NCBI GenBank assembly: GCA_031292035.1
Contig: JARLHX010000375.1
Location: forward strand, 372,001-436,000
Origin: Negativicutes bacterium
Lineage (GTDB): Bacteria > Bacillota_C > Negativicutes > Sporomusales_B > JARLHX01
Length of the DNA stretch: 64,000 nucleotides
Reading direction: 5' to 3'
Position numbers and translations under genes: made by a program
Part shown: piece after piece, positions 25,945 to 35,747 of the stretch
How the letters are laid out: the number at the start of each line of letters is the position of its first letter
Numbering within the stretch: position 1 is the stretch's first letter
Notes under the pieces: model-generated
What the model saw: only the letters and a program-made list of their open reading frames with translations
The model's database searches: none
What the model was told of the DNA's origin: nothing

Positions 25945-27243
25945 TTAGTCAGTTATTTCGCCCCATAGCCCGTCCAGATGCAATCGGGTCAATTTTATCC
26001 GCCGCATCTCGCCATGTACTGTTTTGCGCCCGGCAGCGTAAACCCGGAGATAATTGGCTGTCAACCCCTCAACAGTCCCCTTATTCTCCCCCTCCAGCAA
26101 TACTTCTACTTCCCGGCCGATAAACCGACGACAAAAATCAGCCGCCTTCCCCTCGGCCAGCTTTGCCAAGTCTTGGGCCCGCTGCTTCTTCTCAGCCTCG
26201 GAAACCTGATCAGGATAGCTGGCTGCAGCCGTCCCCTTCCGCCGGGAATAGGGGAATATATGAATTTTAGCAAAATCAATATCATCCACAAAAGCCATGG
26301 TATTGGCAAACATCGCCGCGGTTTCACCAGGAAAGCCGACGATGATGTCTGTAGATATCGCGATATCCGGCACCCTGGCCTGCAGATCCACAATCAGCCG
26401 GCGATAATCGGCCACAGTATAATGCCGGTTCATCGCCTGAAGGATCTGATCGTCGCCTGACTGCAGCGGCAGGTGCAGATGAGGGCATAGTCGCTGATCC
26501 AGGCGCATGAGTTCGATAATTTCGCCGGAAAGTTCGATCGATTCCAGCGAGCTCAGCCGGAGGCGGATAACGCCGTCCACAGCCAAGACGGCTCTGACGG
26601 CATCGCTAAGGTTTGCTTTTTCAGCAGAGTCGCGCCCATAAGCACCCAAATGAATCCCTGTCAGCACGATTTCCTTGAACCCGGCAGCCACCAGCTTTTC
26701 GGTTTCCTGTACAATACTGGTGAGCGGCCTTGACCGGAGCGGCCCCCTGGCATAAGGAATGATGCAATAGGTGCAATAATTGGTGCAGCCCTCCTGGATC
26801 TTCAGGAAGGCCCGGGTGCGCCCGGGGGCGGCAAACAACGGAATATCCTCAAACAGGTCAGCGTTCATAATATCGCTGACAGCCGTAATTTTTTTCCGGT
26901 TATGAGCCGCCGCTTCGACCAGTTCTACCATCCGCTGGCGGTCCTGCGTACCGATGACCACGTCCACCCCTGCGATGGCCTCCACCTCGGCAGGGGAAAT
27001 CTGGGCATAGCAGCCGGTAACCACAACGGTGGCGTCAGGACTGGTGCGGACAGCGCGGCGGATCAGCTGGCGCGATTTACGTTCCCCCAGATGGGTGACT
27101 GAGCAGGTATTTATGACATAAACCTCAGCCTGCTGGTCGAAGTCAACCATAACATAGCCTCGTTCCTTGAACAGGCCTTCGATGACTTCGGTTTCAAACT
27201 GATTGACTTTACAGCCCAAAGTAGTAAACGCCACCCGTGGCAC
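25945..27243 (-). CDS. mtaB: tRNA (N6-threonylcarbamoyladenosine37-C2)-methylthiotransferase MtaB
   Basis: 432 aa radical-SAM enzyme that adds a methylthio group to t6A37 in ANN-decoding tRNAs. The N-terminal UPF0004 domain carries cysteines in TLGCKVNQFE, NTCSVTHLGE and TGCYAQ. The radical-SAM core has the CTNYCTYC cluster motif and LHLPLQSGDDQIL, and a C-terminal TRAM domain follows. The GTG start follows GGAGG. Gene order prmA-rsmE-mtaB matches Bacillus yqeT-yqeU-yqeV. Confidence 0.95.
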   Translation of the reverse strand: MPRVAFTTLGCKVNQFETEVIEGLFKERGYVMVDFDQQAEVYVINTCSVTHLGERKSRQLIRRAVRTSPDATVVVTGCYAQISPAEVEAIAGVDVVIGTQDRQRMVELVEAAAHNRKKITAVSDIMNADLFEDIPLFAAPGRTRAFLKIQEGCTNYCTYCIIPYARGPLRSRPLTSIVQETEKLVAAGFKEIVLTGIHLGAYGRDSAEKANLSDAVRAVLAVDGVIRLRLSSLESIELSGEIIELMRLDQRLCPHLHLPLQSGDDQILQAMNRHYTVADYRRLIVDLQARVPDIAISTDIIVGFPGETAAMFANTMAFVDDIDFAKIHIFPYSRRKGTAAASYPDQVSEAEKKQRAQDLAKLAEGKAADFCRRFIGREVEVLLEGENKGTVEGLTANYLRVYAAGRKTVHGEMRRIKLTRLHLDGLWGEITD

Positions 27244-27303
27244 AATAAGAACCTCCGTTAAACGCTATATAAGTCTGCGAATTACCTCTCAAAATTAGGC
27301 ACC

Positions 27304-28038
27304 TCAGCCGCCAAGATCGCCCTTCTCGTACATCACGACAGCCAGTGCCGCCACCGCCGCCGTTTCGGTCCGCAGGATACGCGGCCCCATTGTCGCGACC
27401 TGCACCCCCTTGTCCTGGCACAAGGCAACTTCCGCCGGGCTGAACCCGCCTTCGGAACCGATTAAAAGCAGAATCGACTGAGAGTGGCAGCCAGCCAAGG
27501 TTTGTTTAAGACCAGCCCCCGTTTTCCCCTCATACAGCATCACCGTCGCCGTCTCCGGCATCCGCTGAGCCAAAATCTCGCCCAGGCTCTGGACCGGAGC
27601 CACAACTGGAATCCGGTCGCGACCGCACTGTTTGGCAGCTTCTTCGGCTATTTTCTGCCACCGGCCAACTTTGGCCGTTTTTTTTGTTTGATCATATTTT
27701 ACAGTGCTAAAATCAATAGCCATGGGAATGACGCCTGCGGCGCCGATCTCCACGGCCTTCTGAATAATGTAATCCATCTTGTCGCCTTTGGGCAGCCCTT
27801 GAGCCAGCCAGACCTCCACCGGCGGTTCGCGGCGCTGGTCGATCGGATTGCCTACCGCGACTGTGACCTCACCCTGACTCATGGCGGCAATCTTGGCCTG
27901 GAAGGCTTGTCCATTCCTGTCGGCGATAACAATATCCGCCCCAACCGGCAACCGTAAGACCCGGCTGATATGATGGGCGTCTTGGCCCCGAATGACGACA
28001 GAGTCTGTCAATAGGGCATCAATAAAAAACCGGGGCAT
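27304..28038 (-). CDS. rsmE: 16S rRNA (uracil1498-N3)-methyltransferase
   Basis: 244 aa SPOUT-class methyltransferase. N-terminal PUA-like part (PRFFIDALLTDSVVIRGQDAHHISRVLRLPVG), then the knot region LLLIGSEGGFSPAEV and GPRILRTETAAVAALAV, which are the SAM-binding signatures. The ATG directly follows the prmA stop (TGA-ATG), so the two are coupled. Confidence 0.95.
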   Translation of the reverse strand: MPRFFIDALLTDSVVIRGQDAHHISRVLRLPVGADIVIADRNGQAFQAKIAAMSQGEVTVAVGNPIDQRREPPVEVWLAQGLPKGDKMDYIIQKAVEIGAAGVIPMAIDFSTVKYDQTKKTAKVGRWQKIAEEAAKQCGRDRIPVVAPVQSLGEILAQRMPETATVMLYEGKTGAGLKQTLAGCHSQSILLLIGSEGGFSPAEVALCQDKGVQVATMGPRILRTETAAVAALAVVMYEKGDLGG

Positions 28039-28977
28039 TCAGCTTCCTCCCTTGCGGGCCAGCATGGTCGCCCAGTTGCCTTCCTCCGCAACCTTTTCTA
28101 CCGTCAGCCCATTAGCCAACAGCGCTGCGGTAACGTCACCCAGCCTGTCGGCAATAATACCACCGGCGATAAACCAGCCGCCGTCGACAAGACGGGCCGG
28201 CACATCCGGCGCCAGCCTGATAATGACATCAGCGACAATGTTGGCGACAAGAATGTCGGCCTGACCCTCTGTCCCGCTGAGCAGGTCGCCTTGGTGAACA
28301 GTGACAACATCGCCGATCTTGTTCACCGCGATATTTTCGTTCGCCACCCGCACTGCTATCGGATCAGAGTCCACAGCCACAACGCTTCCGGCTCCAAGTT
28401 TTGCGGCAGCTATCGCCAAGATCCCCGAACCGGTGCCGATATCGAAAACTTTGACGCCTGACTGCACGGTATCTTCAAGTAGGCGCAGACACATCACCGT
28501 AGTATGGTGAGTGCCGGTACCAAACGCCATGCCCGGATCGAGTTCCACGATGACATCATCCTTGGTGGCGGCGAATTCGCGCCAGGTGGGCTTGATGACA
28601 ATCCGTTCCCCGACCTTGACCGGTTCATAGTGATCCTTCCAAGCAGTCGCCCAGTCCTCTTCCTTCACTTCCCGCCAACGAATCAGGCCACTGCCCTTAT
28701 CGATGTCGTGGTGAACCAACTGACTGACGAGTTCTTCGAAACGGCGAATCTTACTGTCCAGATCGGCATCCACCGGAAGATAGGCTTTGACTGTGACCGT
28801 TTCGGTGTCTTCTTCCTCCGGGATGGCGCAATAATCCCAGTTGCCGGAGCGGCGATAAGAATTGACAAGTTCGGGATCTTCGATCACTACCCCACTGGCG
28901 CCCAAATCATGAAAGATATTGGCCACCGGTTCGGTAGCCTCATGGGTGGTCTGGATACTGATCTCGGCCCACTTCAT
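28039..28977 (-). CDS. prmA: ribosomal protein L11 methyltransferase
   Basis: 312 aa class I SAM-dependent methyltransferase trimethylating L11. The substrate-binding N-domain is followed by ELDPGMAFGTGTHHTTVMCLRLLE, the SAM motif VFDIGTGSGILAIAAAKLG and ILVANIVADVIIRLAPDV. It lies 24 bases downstream of dnaJ in the heat-shock operon. Confidence 0.95.
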   Translation of the reverse strand: MKWAEISIQTTHEATEPVANIFHDLGASGVVIEDPELVNSYRRSGNWDYCAIPEEEDTETVTVKAYLPVDADLDSKIRRFEELVSQLVHHDIDKGSGLIRWREVKEEDWATAWKDHYEPVKVGERIVIKPTWREFAATKDDVIVELDPGMAFGTGTHHTTVMCLRLLEDTVQSGVKVFDIGTGSGILAIAAAKLGAGSVVAVDSDPIAVRVANENIAVNKIGDVVTVHQGDLLSGTEGQADILVANIVADVIIRLAPDVPARLVDGGWFIAGGIIADRLGDVTAALLANGLTVEKVAEEGNWATMLARKGGS

Positions 28978-29001
28978 CCGCCATCGCCCCTTACCGTTAT
29001 T

Positions 29002-30135
29002 TTACACCCCAAAAGCGTCCTTGACCTTTTTAAAGAAACCCTTCTCTTCAGGATTGATATCTTCACCGCCAACCTTGGCGAATTCCCGCAGGAGATCCCG
29101 TTGGCGCTCGGTCAGTTTCTTCGGGGTAACAACTTTGACCCGGACGTGCTGGTCACCACGGCCGTGGCCTCTAAGGTGCGTAATGCCTCTTTCCTTCAAC
29201 CGAAAAGCAGTTCCGGACTGGGTTCCCTCGGGAATGCGCAGACTAACCTTGCCATCCAGGGTGGGTACTTCGATTTCATCTCCCAGAGTGGCTTGCACAA
29301 TACTAATCGGCACTTCGCAGATCACATCGTCGCCTTCCCGTGTAAACAGTTTATGCGCTTTCACGAAAACATAAACATATAAGTCGCCGGTCGGACCGCC
29401 GCGGGAACCGACTTCGCCCTCCCGGGCAACTCTGAGCCGTGACCCGGTATCCACTCCTGCCGGAATTTTGACTTTAATACGCCGCCGGTTGCGGATTTTT
29501 CCCCGACCATGGCATTCCTGGCAGGGTGAATGAACAATCTTGCCTTCGCCGTGACAGCGGTCGCAGCTCTTGACATTGACCATCCGGCCAAAGGGCGTAT
29601 TCTGCGCCACCTGGACCTGGCCGGTGCCCCGGCACTGCGAACAGGTTTCCGGATGGGTGCCGGGAGCGGCGCCCGACCCGTGGCAGGCAGGACAATCCTC
29701 GGTGCGAGGCACCTGAATCTCAGTCTCCAGGCCAAAAGCAGCCTGTTCAAAAGTCAGTTCCATGTCATAGCGCAAATCTGCACCACGCTCGGGGCCGGCA
29801 GCCCTGCCGTTAAAACCAAATCCTGACTGGCCGCCAAAAAACATATCGAAAATATCGTTGAAGCCGCCGCCGCCAAACCCACCGGCGCCACCGCCGCCCT
29901 GAGCGCCGTCGAAGGCGGCATGACCAAACTGATCATACTGCTGGCGACGTTCGGGGCTGGACAGGATCTCATAGGCCTCGTTGACTTCCTTGAACTTCTC
30001 CTCCGACTCCTTGGGGTTGTCGCGGTTGACGTCAGGATGGTACTTGCGGGCCATTTTGCGAAAGGCCTTCTTTATTTCATCTTCGGTCGCCGTCTTGGGC
30101 ACGCCCAGCACTTCGTAGTAGTCACGTTTGCTCAC
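29002..30135 (-). CDS. dnaJ: molecular chaperone DnaJ
   Basis: 377 aa DnaK co-chaperone. The J domain has the HPD motif (KYHPDVNRD), a Gly/Phe-rich region (about 75-115) follows, then four CxxCxGxG zinc repeats ([32 protein letters not shown]) and the C-terminal substrate-binding domains. The GTG at 30135 gives the usual [10 protein letters not shown] start; the frame is open 13 codons further upstream without homology. The gene lies 189 bases after dnaK. Confidence 0.95.
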   Translation of the reverse strand: MSKRDYYEVLGVPKTATEDEIKKAFRKMARKYHPDVNRDNPKESEEKFKEVNEAYEILSSPERRQQYDQFGHAAFDGAQGGGGAGGFGGGGFNDIFDMFFGGQSGFGFNGRAAGPERGADLRYDMELTFEQAAFGLETEIQVPRTEDCPACHGSGAAPGTHPETCSQCRGTGQVQVAQNTPFGRMVNVKSCDRCHGEGKIVHSPCQECHGRGKIRNRRRIKVKIPAGVDTGSRLRVAREGEVGSRGGPTGDLYVYVFVKAHKLFTREGDDVICEVPISIVQATLGDEIEVPTLDGKVSLRIPEGTQSGTAFRLKERGITHLRGHGRGDQHVRVKVVTPKKLTERQRDLLREFAKVGGEDINPEEKGFFKKVKDAFGV

Positions 30136-30324
30136 ATCACACCATCCCAATAATCGGACGCCGACAAGCATCACCTAGCGCGTGGCCCTGTACGCACAGC
30201 CTCGAAGTACTGGCAGCACCTCTTTGCTTGCACCCACGGGGCGACTGGCTAGGCTCGCTCCTCGACATCCATTAATTCAGATTGTTGAACCCCTCGGCTT
30301 GTTAAGCGAAGTTTACAACAGCCT
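30136..30324. other. 189-base dnaK-dnaJ spacer, GC-rich, possible interspersed element
   Basis: The spacer is unusually long for this operon. Its middle (about 30175-30275) is GC-rich with CTCGAAGTAC and GCTCCTCGACATCC elements and internal inverted segments, unlike the AT-rich spacers elsewhere in the window. No frame with a plausible start and ribosome binding site was found. No terminator T-tract is present, so dnaJ can still be reached by dnaK read-through. Confidence 0.35.
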
Positions 30325-32181
30325 TTATTTCTTTTCGTCCTTCTTCTCGTCGTCGACAACCTTATAATCTGCGTCAACCACTTTTTCATCTTTGGCGCCG
30401 CCGTGTGCGTCGGCTCCCGGGGCTGCCTGCTGCTCGCCTTCCGGTCCCCCGGCCTGGTTGTAAACCGCCGAAGTCATCTCGTATAGAGGCTTGGTCAGTT
30501 CCTCGGTATCGGCTTTAATCTTTTCAAAATCGTCGCCTTTGAGAGTTTCTTTCAGCTTGTCGGCCGCTTGCTGCACCTTTTCTACCAGCGCCTTATCAGC
30601 CTTTTCTCCCAGATCCTTGATGGTTTTCTCAGCCTGGTACACCAGTGAGTCGGCGTTGTTGCGGACCTCGACCTCTTCCCGCCGCTTTTTGTCCTCCGCA
30701 GCGTGAGCCTCGGCCTCTTTTACCATCCGTTCGACCTCATCCTTGGCTAAACCGCCGGAAGAGGTGATGGTGATCTTCTGCTCCTTGCCGGTGCCGAGAT
30801 CCTTGGCCGAAACATGGACAATGCCGTTGGCGTCGATATCGAAGCTGACTTCGATGCGCGGCACACCCCGCGGTGCCGGGGGAATACCGGACAATTCAAA
30901 CCGTCCGAGGGTTTTATTGGATGCAGACATTTCCCGCTCGCCTTGCAGCACATGGATATCAACCGAAGGCTGGTTGTCAGAGGCGGTAGAAAACACCTGG
31001 CTTTTCGATGAGGGAATGGTGGTATTGCGTTCAATAATCTTGGTAAATACGCCGCCGAGGGTTTCAATTCCCAAAGACAGCGGCGTCACATCGAGGAGTA
31101 ATACTCCCTTGACTTCGCCGGCAAGCACGCCGGCCTGGATGGCCGCGCCCACAGCAACGCACTCGTCCGGGTTGACACCGCGATGGGGTTCTTTGCCCAG
31201 AAACTTCTTGATGGCTTCCTGGACGGCCGGAATACGGGTCGAACCGCCAACCAGAATAATTTTATCGATTTCTTTCGCGCTCAGGCCGGAGTCGGAAAGA
31301 GCCTGCCGGGTTGGCCCCATGGTGGCTTCCACCAGGTCGGCGGTCAGTTCGTCGAACTTAGCCCGGGTAAGGTTGATATCAAGATGTTTTGGCCCAGATT
31401 GATCAGCGGTGACAAACGGCAGATTAATATTGGTGGACAGAACGCCGGACAGCTCGATTTTCGCTTTTTCCGACGCTTCTTTCAAACGCTGCATGGCCAT
31501 ACGGTCATTGGAAAGATCGACACCCGACTCTTTCTTGAATTCGGCGACCAGCCAATGCATTACCCGATCGTCAAAGTCATCGCCACCCAACCGGCCATTG
31601 CCGCTGGTAGATTTAACCTCAAACACGCCATCGCCCAGTTCCAGGATGGACACGTCAAAGGTGCCGCCACCCAGGTCAAATACCAGGATGGTATGGTCTT
31701 CGCCTTTGTCCAGGCCATAAGCCAGGGCTGCAGCGGTCGGCTCGTTGATAATCCGCAGTACTTCGAGTCCGGCGATCGAACCGGCGTCTTTAGTAGCCTG
31801 GCGCTGGCTGTCGCTGAAATAGGCAGGCACGGTAATAACTGCCTGGGTAATCTTTTCTCCCAAATACGCTTCGGCGTCGGTTTTCATTTTTTGCAGAACC
31901 ATCGCTGAAATTTCCTGGGGAGTATAATCTTTGTCGTCGATGTGGACTTTGTGATTGGTGCCCATTTGCCGTTTGATGGAGCTGATCGTCCGATCAGGAT
32001 TCGAGATCGCCTGACGTTTCGCAAGCTGCCCCACCAGGCGCTCGCCGGTTTTGGAGAATCCGACCACCGAAGGGGTCAGCCGGCTTCCTTCGGCGTTGGC
32101 GATAACCACCGGTTCGCCGCCCTCCATAAAGGACACCACTGAGTTGGTAGTACCAAGGTCTATACCGATTACTTTTGCCAT
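30325..32181 (-). CDS. dnaK: molecular chaperone DnaK (Hsp70)
   Basis: 618 aa. The ATPase domain starts [19 protein letters not shown] and contains [34 protein letters not shown] and [16 protein letters not shown]. The substrate-binding domain follows ([20 protein letters not shown]) and a C-terminal lid ends in [25 protein letters not shown] precedes the ATG. It is in the operon hrcA-chaperonin-grpE-dnaK-dnaJ under CIRCE control. Confidence 0.98.
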   Translation of the reverse strand: MAKVIGIDLGTTNSVVSFMEGGEPVVIANAEGSRLTPSVVGFSKTGERLVGQLAKRQAISNPDRTISSIKRQMGTNHKVHIDDKDYTPQEISAMVLQKMKTDAEAYLGEKITQAVITVPAYFSDSQRQATKDAGSIAGLEVLRIINEPTAAALAYGLDKGEDHTILVFDLGGGTFDVSILELGDGVFEVKSTSGNGRLGGDDFDDRVMHWLVAEFKKESGVDLSNDRMAMQRLKEASEKAKIELSGVLSTNINLPFVTADQSGPKHLDINLTRAKFDELTADLVEATMGPTRQALSDSGLSAKEIDKIILVGGSTRIPAVQEAIKKFLGKEPHRGVNPDECVAVGAAIQAGVLAGEVKGVLLLDVTPLSLGIETLGGVFTKIIERNTTIPSSKSQVFSTASDNQPSVDIHVLQGEREMSASNKTLGRFELSGIPPAPRGVPRIEVSFDIDANGIVHVSAKDLGTGKEQKITITSSGGLAKDEVERMVKEAEAHAAEDKKRREEVEVRNNADSLVYQAEKTIKDLGEKADKALVEKVQQAADKLKETLKGDDFEKIKADTEELTKPLYEMTSAVYNQAGGPEGEQQAAPGADAHGGAKDEKVVDADYKVVDDEKKDEKK

Positions 32182-32221
32182 ATTTTATTCCTCCTAAGCT
32201 AAATATACATATCCCGGATAA

Positions 32222-32791
32222 CTAACCGTTATTTACAACTTTCACCATGCTGGGACGTAATACTTTGGAATGGGCCATGTAGCCCTTCTGCAGCTCCGCC
32301 ACCACCATGCCGTCTGGCTGACAGGCATCTTCGACCCTCATCACTGCTTCATGCAGCGCCGGATCGAACTGGGCGCCCAGAGCAACGATCGGCTTGATGC
32401 CGAGCCGCTCCATGATTTGCGTGAACTGCCGGCCGACCAATTCCACACCGGCAAGCAGCTGTCCGGCATCTTGGCCAGGCGCAGTGGCCAGGGCCCTTTC
32501 AAAGTTGTCCAGCACCGGCAACAGTTGGGTTACAATGCCGCTTGTTACCACCTGGGACAATTCTTCTTTTTCCTGCCTCGTCCGGCGCCGGAAATTATCA
32601 AAATCGGCCTGCAGCCTAAGCAGGCGGTTGCCGACCTCTTCCAGCTGGCGGTTCTTGTCGTCCAGTTCCAGCATTACGGCGGCAATGTCGGCCTTATCGA
32701 AGCTGCCTTCCACTCCGTCTTGCCTTTGGTCAGCGGCAGCCTCGCCGGCCTGGCAATCAACCTGTTCTTTTTCGCGTTGTTTATCACTCAT
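32222..32791 (-). CDS. grpE: nucleotide exchange factor GrpE
   Basis: 189 aa DnaK nucleotide-exchange factor. A long N-terminal coiled coil (residues about 35-85, LELDDKNRQLEEVGNRLLRLQADFDNFRRR) precedes the beta-wing domain with GIKPIVALGAQFDPALHEAVMR and VVAELQKGYMAHSKVLRPSMVKV. ATG 32791 follows GAGGTG by 9 bases; the frame is open four codons upstream to a GTG overlapping that site. It follows the chaperonin gene by 19 bases. Confidence 0.96.
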   Translation of the reverse strand: MSDKQREKEQVDCQAGEAAADQRQDGVEGSFDKADIAAVMLELDDKNRQLEEVGNRLLRLQADFDNFRRRTRQEKEELSQVVTSGIVTQLLPVLDNFERALATAPGQDAGQLLAGVELVGRQFTQIMERLGIKPIVALGAQFDPALHEAVMRVEDACQPDGMVVAELQKGYMAHSKVLRPSMVKVVNNG

Positions 32792-32810
32792 CAATTCTAT
32801 CACCTCACGG

Positions 32811-34394
32811 CTAAAAATCCGGCATGGTTGTGGCGCCGGCTTCGGCTTTCGCCGCGTTAGCCCCTTCTTCTTTCTTCTTGATAATTGTATCGATCCGCAG
32901 GATGGCTACGGCCACTTCACCGGCAGCTTTGATGGCATGGAGTTTGACAGGCACCGGGTCGACAACTCCGCGGGCCAGCATATCGACAACCGCACCGCTG
33001 TCACAATCGATTCCTAAAGAATCAGCGTTTGCTTCCGACTGGGCGGCCAACACTTCCTCCACCTTTTCCAGCGGATTAAAGCCGGCGTTTTCCACAATCT
33101 GAGCCAAAGGGCGCTTCAAGGCGTTGACCACGCAATCCACACCATAGGCCGCCATCCCCTTGATGCTTTCCCGTGACTTTTCCACTTCCCGGGCCACAGC
33201 GATCTCTAGCGAGCCGCCGCCGGGGACATAGCCGCCTTTAGCCGCGGCCTGGACGCTAGCAGCAGCATCCTTGGCGATGCGCTCCCGTTCGCCGACAACC
33301 TCCTCGGTGGCTGCGCCGACCAGGATGGTGGCCATCGGTTTGCCTTTGCCGCCCAAAATGCGAACTTGTTCCAGTTTCTCATCCTCATAAACCTTTTCGG
33401 CAAAGCCGAGGTATTTTTTGAGGTCGGCCACGTCTTTCTTCAGGCCGGTGCGCTTGATGACCCGGGCGCCGCTATGCTCAGCTACCCGGCGCATATCCTT
33501 GGATGACACCCGTTGAATCACCATAATCCCGGCGTCGGTCAGGATTTCCTCCGCCGAATCGTGAACCCCGCGGTCAACCATGACAGCTTTCACACCGAGT
33601 TCGACGATCTTTTGGACATTCAGCTTGAACTCATCCTGCAGCTCGATATAGCGCTTGAAGCCGGTCTCTGTCCCCAAGGCCTCATCTTCAATTTCTTCAG
33701 GCTCCAGAGCGTCATCCACCAGCATCAGGGTCGCGTCGGCAATCGTCTGGGGCATATCCTTGTTCATTCGTTCCTTATCGACGATCACACCGAGAAAGAC
33801 TTCGTTTTCCGCCCCTTCTTCGGCGGTGATTATATCAGAAAGTTTAAAATTGGGCTCAACCAGCTTCTCAAGTCCGATCAGTTTGGCGGCCGAGACGACC
33901 AATTCGGCAATGTCCTTGTGCTCACGCCCGGCAATCATCGCTATGTTCTGCAGAACAGGATCATCGATAGATCCGATCTGGCGGCCCCGCCGCTTGACCT
34001 GCTCGACCGCGGTGCCAATGCCAAACTTGATTCCCTCGATCACCCGGGCCACCGGCACGCCGCGGAGCACCTGCCCCACACCCTCGGACACCAGTCCGCC
34101 GGCCATAATGGTCGCGGTAGTGGTCCCGTCCCCGACTTCAGCCTGTTGTGCCTTGGCAATATTAATCAACATTTTGGCGGCCGGATGATTGACATCCATT
34201 TTGTCCAAAATGGTCACGCCATCGTTGGTAATAATCACCTCGCCAAACCGATCCACCAGCATGGTATCAAGCCCTTTAGGGCCGATAGTGCCCTCCACCG
34301 CAGCCGTTATCGCGCGGACAGCGTTGGCGTTGGTCAATAGAGCCGCCAACCGTTCATCGACTTCCGCTCCGCTGCCGGCTTGTTTTAAGTTCAT
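32811..34394 (-). CDS. archaeal-like (group III) chaperonin, TCP-1/cpn60 family
   Basis: 527 aa. It clearly belongs to the chaperonin superfamily but to the thermosome/CCT-like side: TIGPKGLDTMLVD, NDGVTILDKMDVNHPAAKMLI, GDGTTTATIMAGGLV (ATP and Mg site), KGGYVPGGGSLEIAVAREVE and VDMLARGVVDPVPVKLHAIKAA. A GroES-independent built-in lid region is expected between about 235 and 275. Group III chaperonins of bacteria such as Carboxydothermus are known to sit in the dnaK operon, as here between hrcA and grpE. No groES is adjacent. AGGAGG precedes the ATG. Family assignment is firm; group III placement rests on motifs plus position. Confidence 0.93.
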   Translation of the reverse strand: MNLKQAGSGAEVDERLAALLTNANAVRAITAAVEGTIGPKGLDTMLVDRFGEVIITNDGVTILDKMDVNHPAAKMLINIAKAQQAEVGDGTTTATIMAGGLVSEGVGQVLRGVPVARVIEGIKFGIGTAVEQVKRRGRQIGSIDDPVLQNIAMIAGREHKDIAELVVSAAKLIGLEKLVEPNFKLSDIITAEEGAENEVFLGVIVDKERMNKDMPQTIADATLMLVDDALEPEEIEDEALGTETGFKRYIELQDEFKLNVQKIVELGVKAVMVDRGVHDSAEEILTDAGIMVIQRVSSKDMRRVAEHSGARVIKRTGLKKDVADLKKYLGFAEKVYEDEKLEQVRILGGKGKPMATILVGAATEEVVGERERIAKDAAASVQAAAKGGYVPGGGSLEIAVAREVEKSRESIKGMAAYGVDCVVNALKRPLAQIVENAGFNPLEKVEEVLAAQSEANADSLGIDCDSGAVVDMLARGVVDPVPVKLHAIKAAGEVAVAILRIDTIIKKKEEGANAAKAEAGATTMPDF

Positions 34395-34505
34395 CCCGTT
34401 TCCTCCTATAGCTTATTCTTGTCTGACTTTGCTTTATGTATTAGCAATCCTGTCCGGGACAAACCTCGCCCCTAACGCGGAATTGGCCTTGATACCATTC
34501 CAAGA

Positions 34506-34530
34506 CCGGACAGACCATGCGTCTATCCGG
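34506..34530 (-). promoter_or_regulatory. hairpin between hrcA and the chaperonin gene
   Basis: A 10-bp stem (CCGGATAGAC/GTCTGTCCGG on the minus strand, one G-T pair) with a 5-base loop lies right after the hrcA stop. No T-tract follows, so it is more likely an mRNA processing or stabilising structure than a terminator. Confidence 0.5.
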
Positions 34531-34534
34531 ACAT

Positions 34535-35563
34535 TTATAGCTTGTATTTTTTCAGAATCTCCCCAAGGTGACCATGCATAAACTCCAGTACCGCCATAAT
34601 CTTGCCATACTCCATCCGGGTAGGGCCAAGCACAGCCAAAGTGCCGATCTCCTGCCCATCCACCCGGTATGTTGCCTGCACCATGCTACAGTCCTGGATG
34701 CCGCTGTACTTATTCTCCTGACCGATGGTCACAATGACACCATCGCCGCCTTTCATGTGGAGGATGTCATAAAGCAGTTTTTCCTCCTCCAGCATGGTTA
34801 AAAGGCCTTTAATCTTATCCACATCGCGAAACTCCGGCTGATTGAAGATCTGCGTCGTGCCACCAAGATAGACCCGCTCATTTTTCTCGACAACCATCGC
34901 CTGGCGTAAAACCGACAGCGCAGTCTCGAACAGGGCGGGATTTGTCAAAACATCCTGCTTGGCCTCCCTTAGCAGCGAGGTTTTAATCTCGCCAAACGAT
35001 AACCCGGTCAGCCGGCCATTAATGCTTTGAGCGACCTGCTGCAGGTCTTCCCAGGAGGTCCCTTTCGGAATATCGATCACCTTGTTTTCCAAAAAACCGG
35101 CGTCAGTCACCACCACTACAATGGCCCGGTGATCGTCGAGCGGTAAAAACTGCAAATATTTAAAAGAAGAAGTAGCAAGCTGCGGCGCCACCACCAAAGA
35201 AACATTGTGGGTCATACGGGAGATAATCTTGGCAGTCGCCTGAAACACTTCTTCGATGTTTCTTACTTTAGCCTCATACCAGTTGGTAATCAGCGCAATG
35301 TCGTTGGCTGAGATTTGCGGAGGACTCAGCAGACAATCCACATAAAAACGATAGCCGCGCGGCGAAGGAATCCGGCCGGCAGAGGTGTGGGGCTGCTCCA
35401 GATACCCCAGTATTTCCAGATCGGCCATTTCATTGCGAATGGTAGCCGGACTGAGTCCCATATCGTGTTTGCGGGCAATGGAACGCGATCCCACCGGTTC
35501 AGCGGTGGTAATATAATCGTCAATAATGGCTTGGAGAATTTTGCGTTTCCGTTCATCAAGCAC
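34535..35563 (-). CDS. hrcA: heat-inducible transcription repressor HrcA
   Basis: 342 aa repressor of CIRCE-controlled chaperone genes. An N-terminal winged helix (KILQAIIDDYITTAEPVGSRSIARKHDMGLSPATIRNEMADLE) and GYLEQPHTSAGRIPSPRGYRFYVD are diagnostic, and a GAF-like domain follows. The GTG start follows AGGGGGAA. It is first gene of the chaperone operon with a perfect CIRCE 20-46 bases upstream, so it is autoregulated. Confidence 0.97.
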   Translation of the reverse strand: MLDERKRKILQAIIDDYITTAEPVGSRSIARKHDMGLSPATIRNEMADLEILGYLEQPHTSAGRIPSPRGYRFYVDCLLSPPQISANDIALITNWYEAKVRNIEEVFQATAKIISRMTHNVSLVVAPQLATSSFKYLQFLPLDDHRAIVVVVTDAGFLENKVIDIPKGTSWEDLQQVAQSINGRLTGLSFGEIKTSLLREAKQDVLTNPALFETALSVLRQAMVVEKNERVYLGGTTQIFNQPEFRDVDKIKGLLTMLEEEKLLYDILHMKGGDGVIVTIGQENKYSGIQDCSMVQATYRVDGQEIGTLAVLGPTRMEYGKIMAVLEFMHGHLGEILKKYKL

Positions 35564-35582
35564 CGGATATTCCCCCTCATTG

Positions 35583-35609
35583 TTAGCACTCTATCTAATA
35601 GAGTGCTAA
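35583..35609 (-). promoter_or_regulatory. CIRCE operator
   Basis: Perfect CIRCE: TTAGCACTC, 9-base spacer, GAGTGCTAA. It lies directly downstream of the hrcA promoter and controls the whole hrcA-chaperonin-grpE-dnaK-dnaJ unit. No second CIRCE was found before the chaperonin or dnaK. Confidence 0.97.
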
Positions 35610-35620
35610 CATCTAATAAA

Positions 35621-35649
35621 AAAATACCATTCTCCTCCGCCGATGTCAA
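35621..35649 (-). promoter_or_regulatory. sigma-A promoter of the hrcA-dnaK operon
   Basis: Minus strand TTGACA (35644-35649), 17 bases, TATTTT (35621-35626), directly followed by CIRCE so HrcA binding would block initiation. Confidence 0.8.
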
Positions 35650-35747
35650 GATAAATAGCGTGATTTTGGGGGATTGTCGCAAGAAATTCCGAGCATTTTC
35701 CGTCGCTCTTGCAGACTCACCCGCCGCCGCAGACACCAGCATCCTAT

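Noticed and set aside
34430..34470. TTAGCA element behind hrcA considered as a second CIRCE
   Set aside because: Only a partial left arm and no GAGTGCTAA right arm at 9-base spacing.
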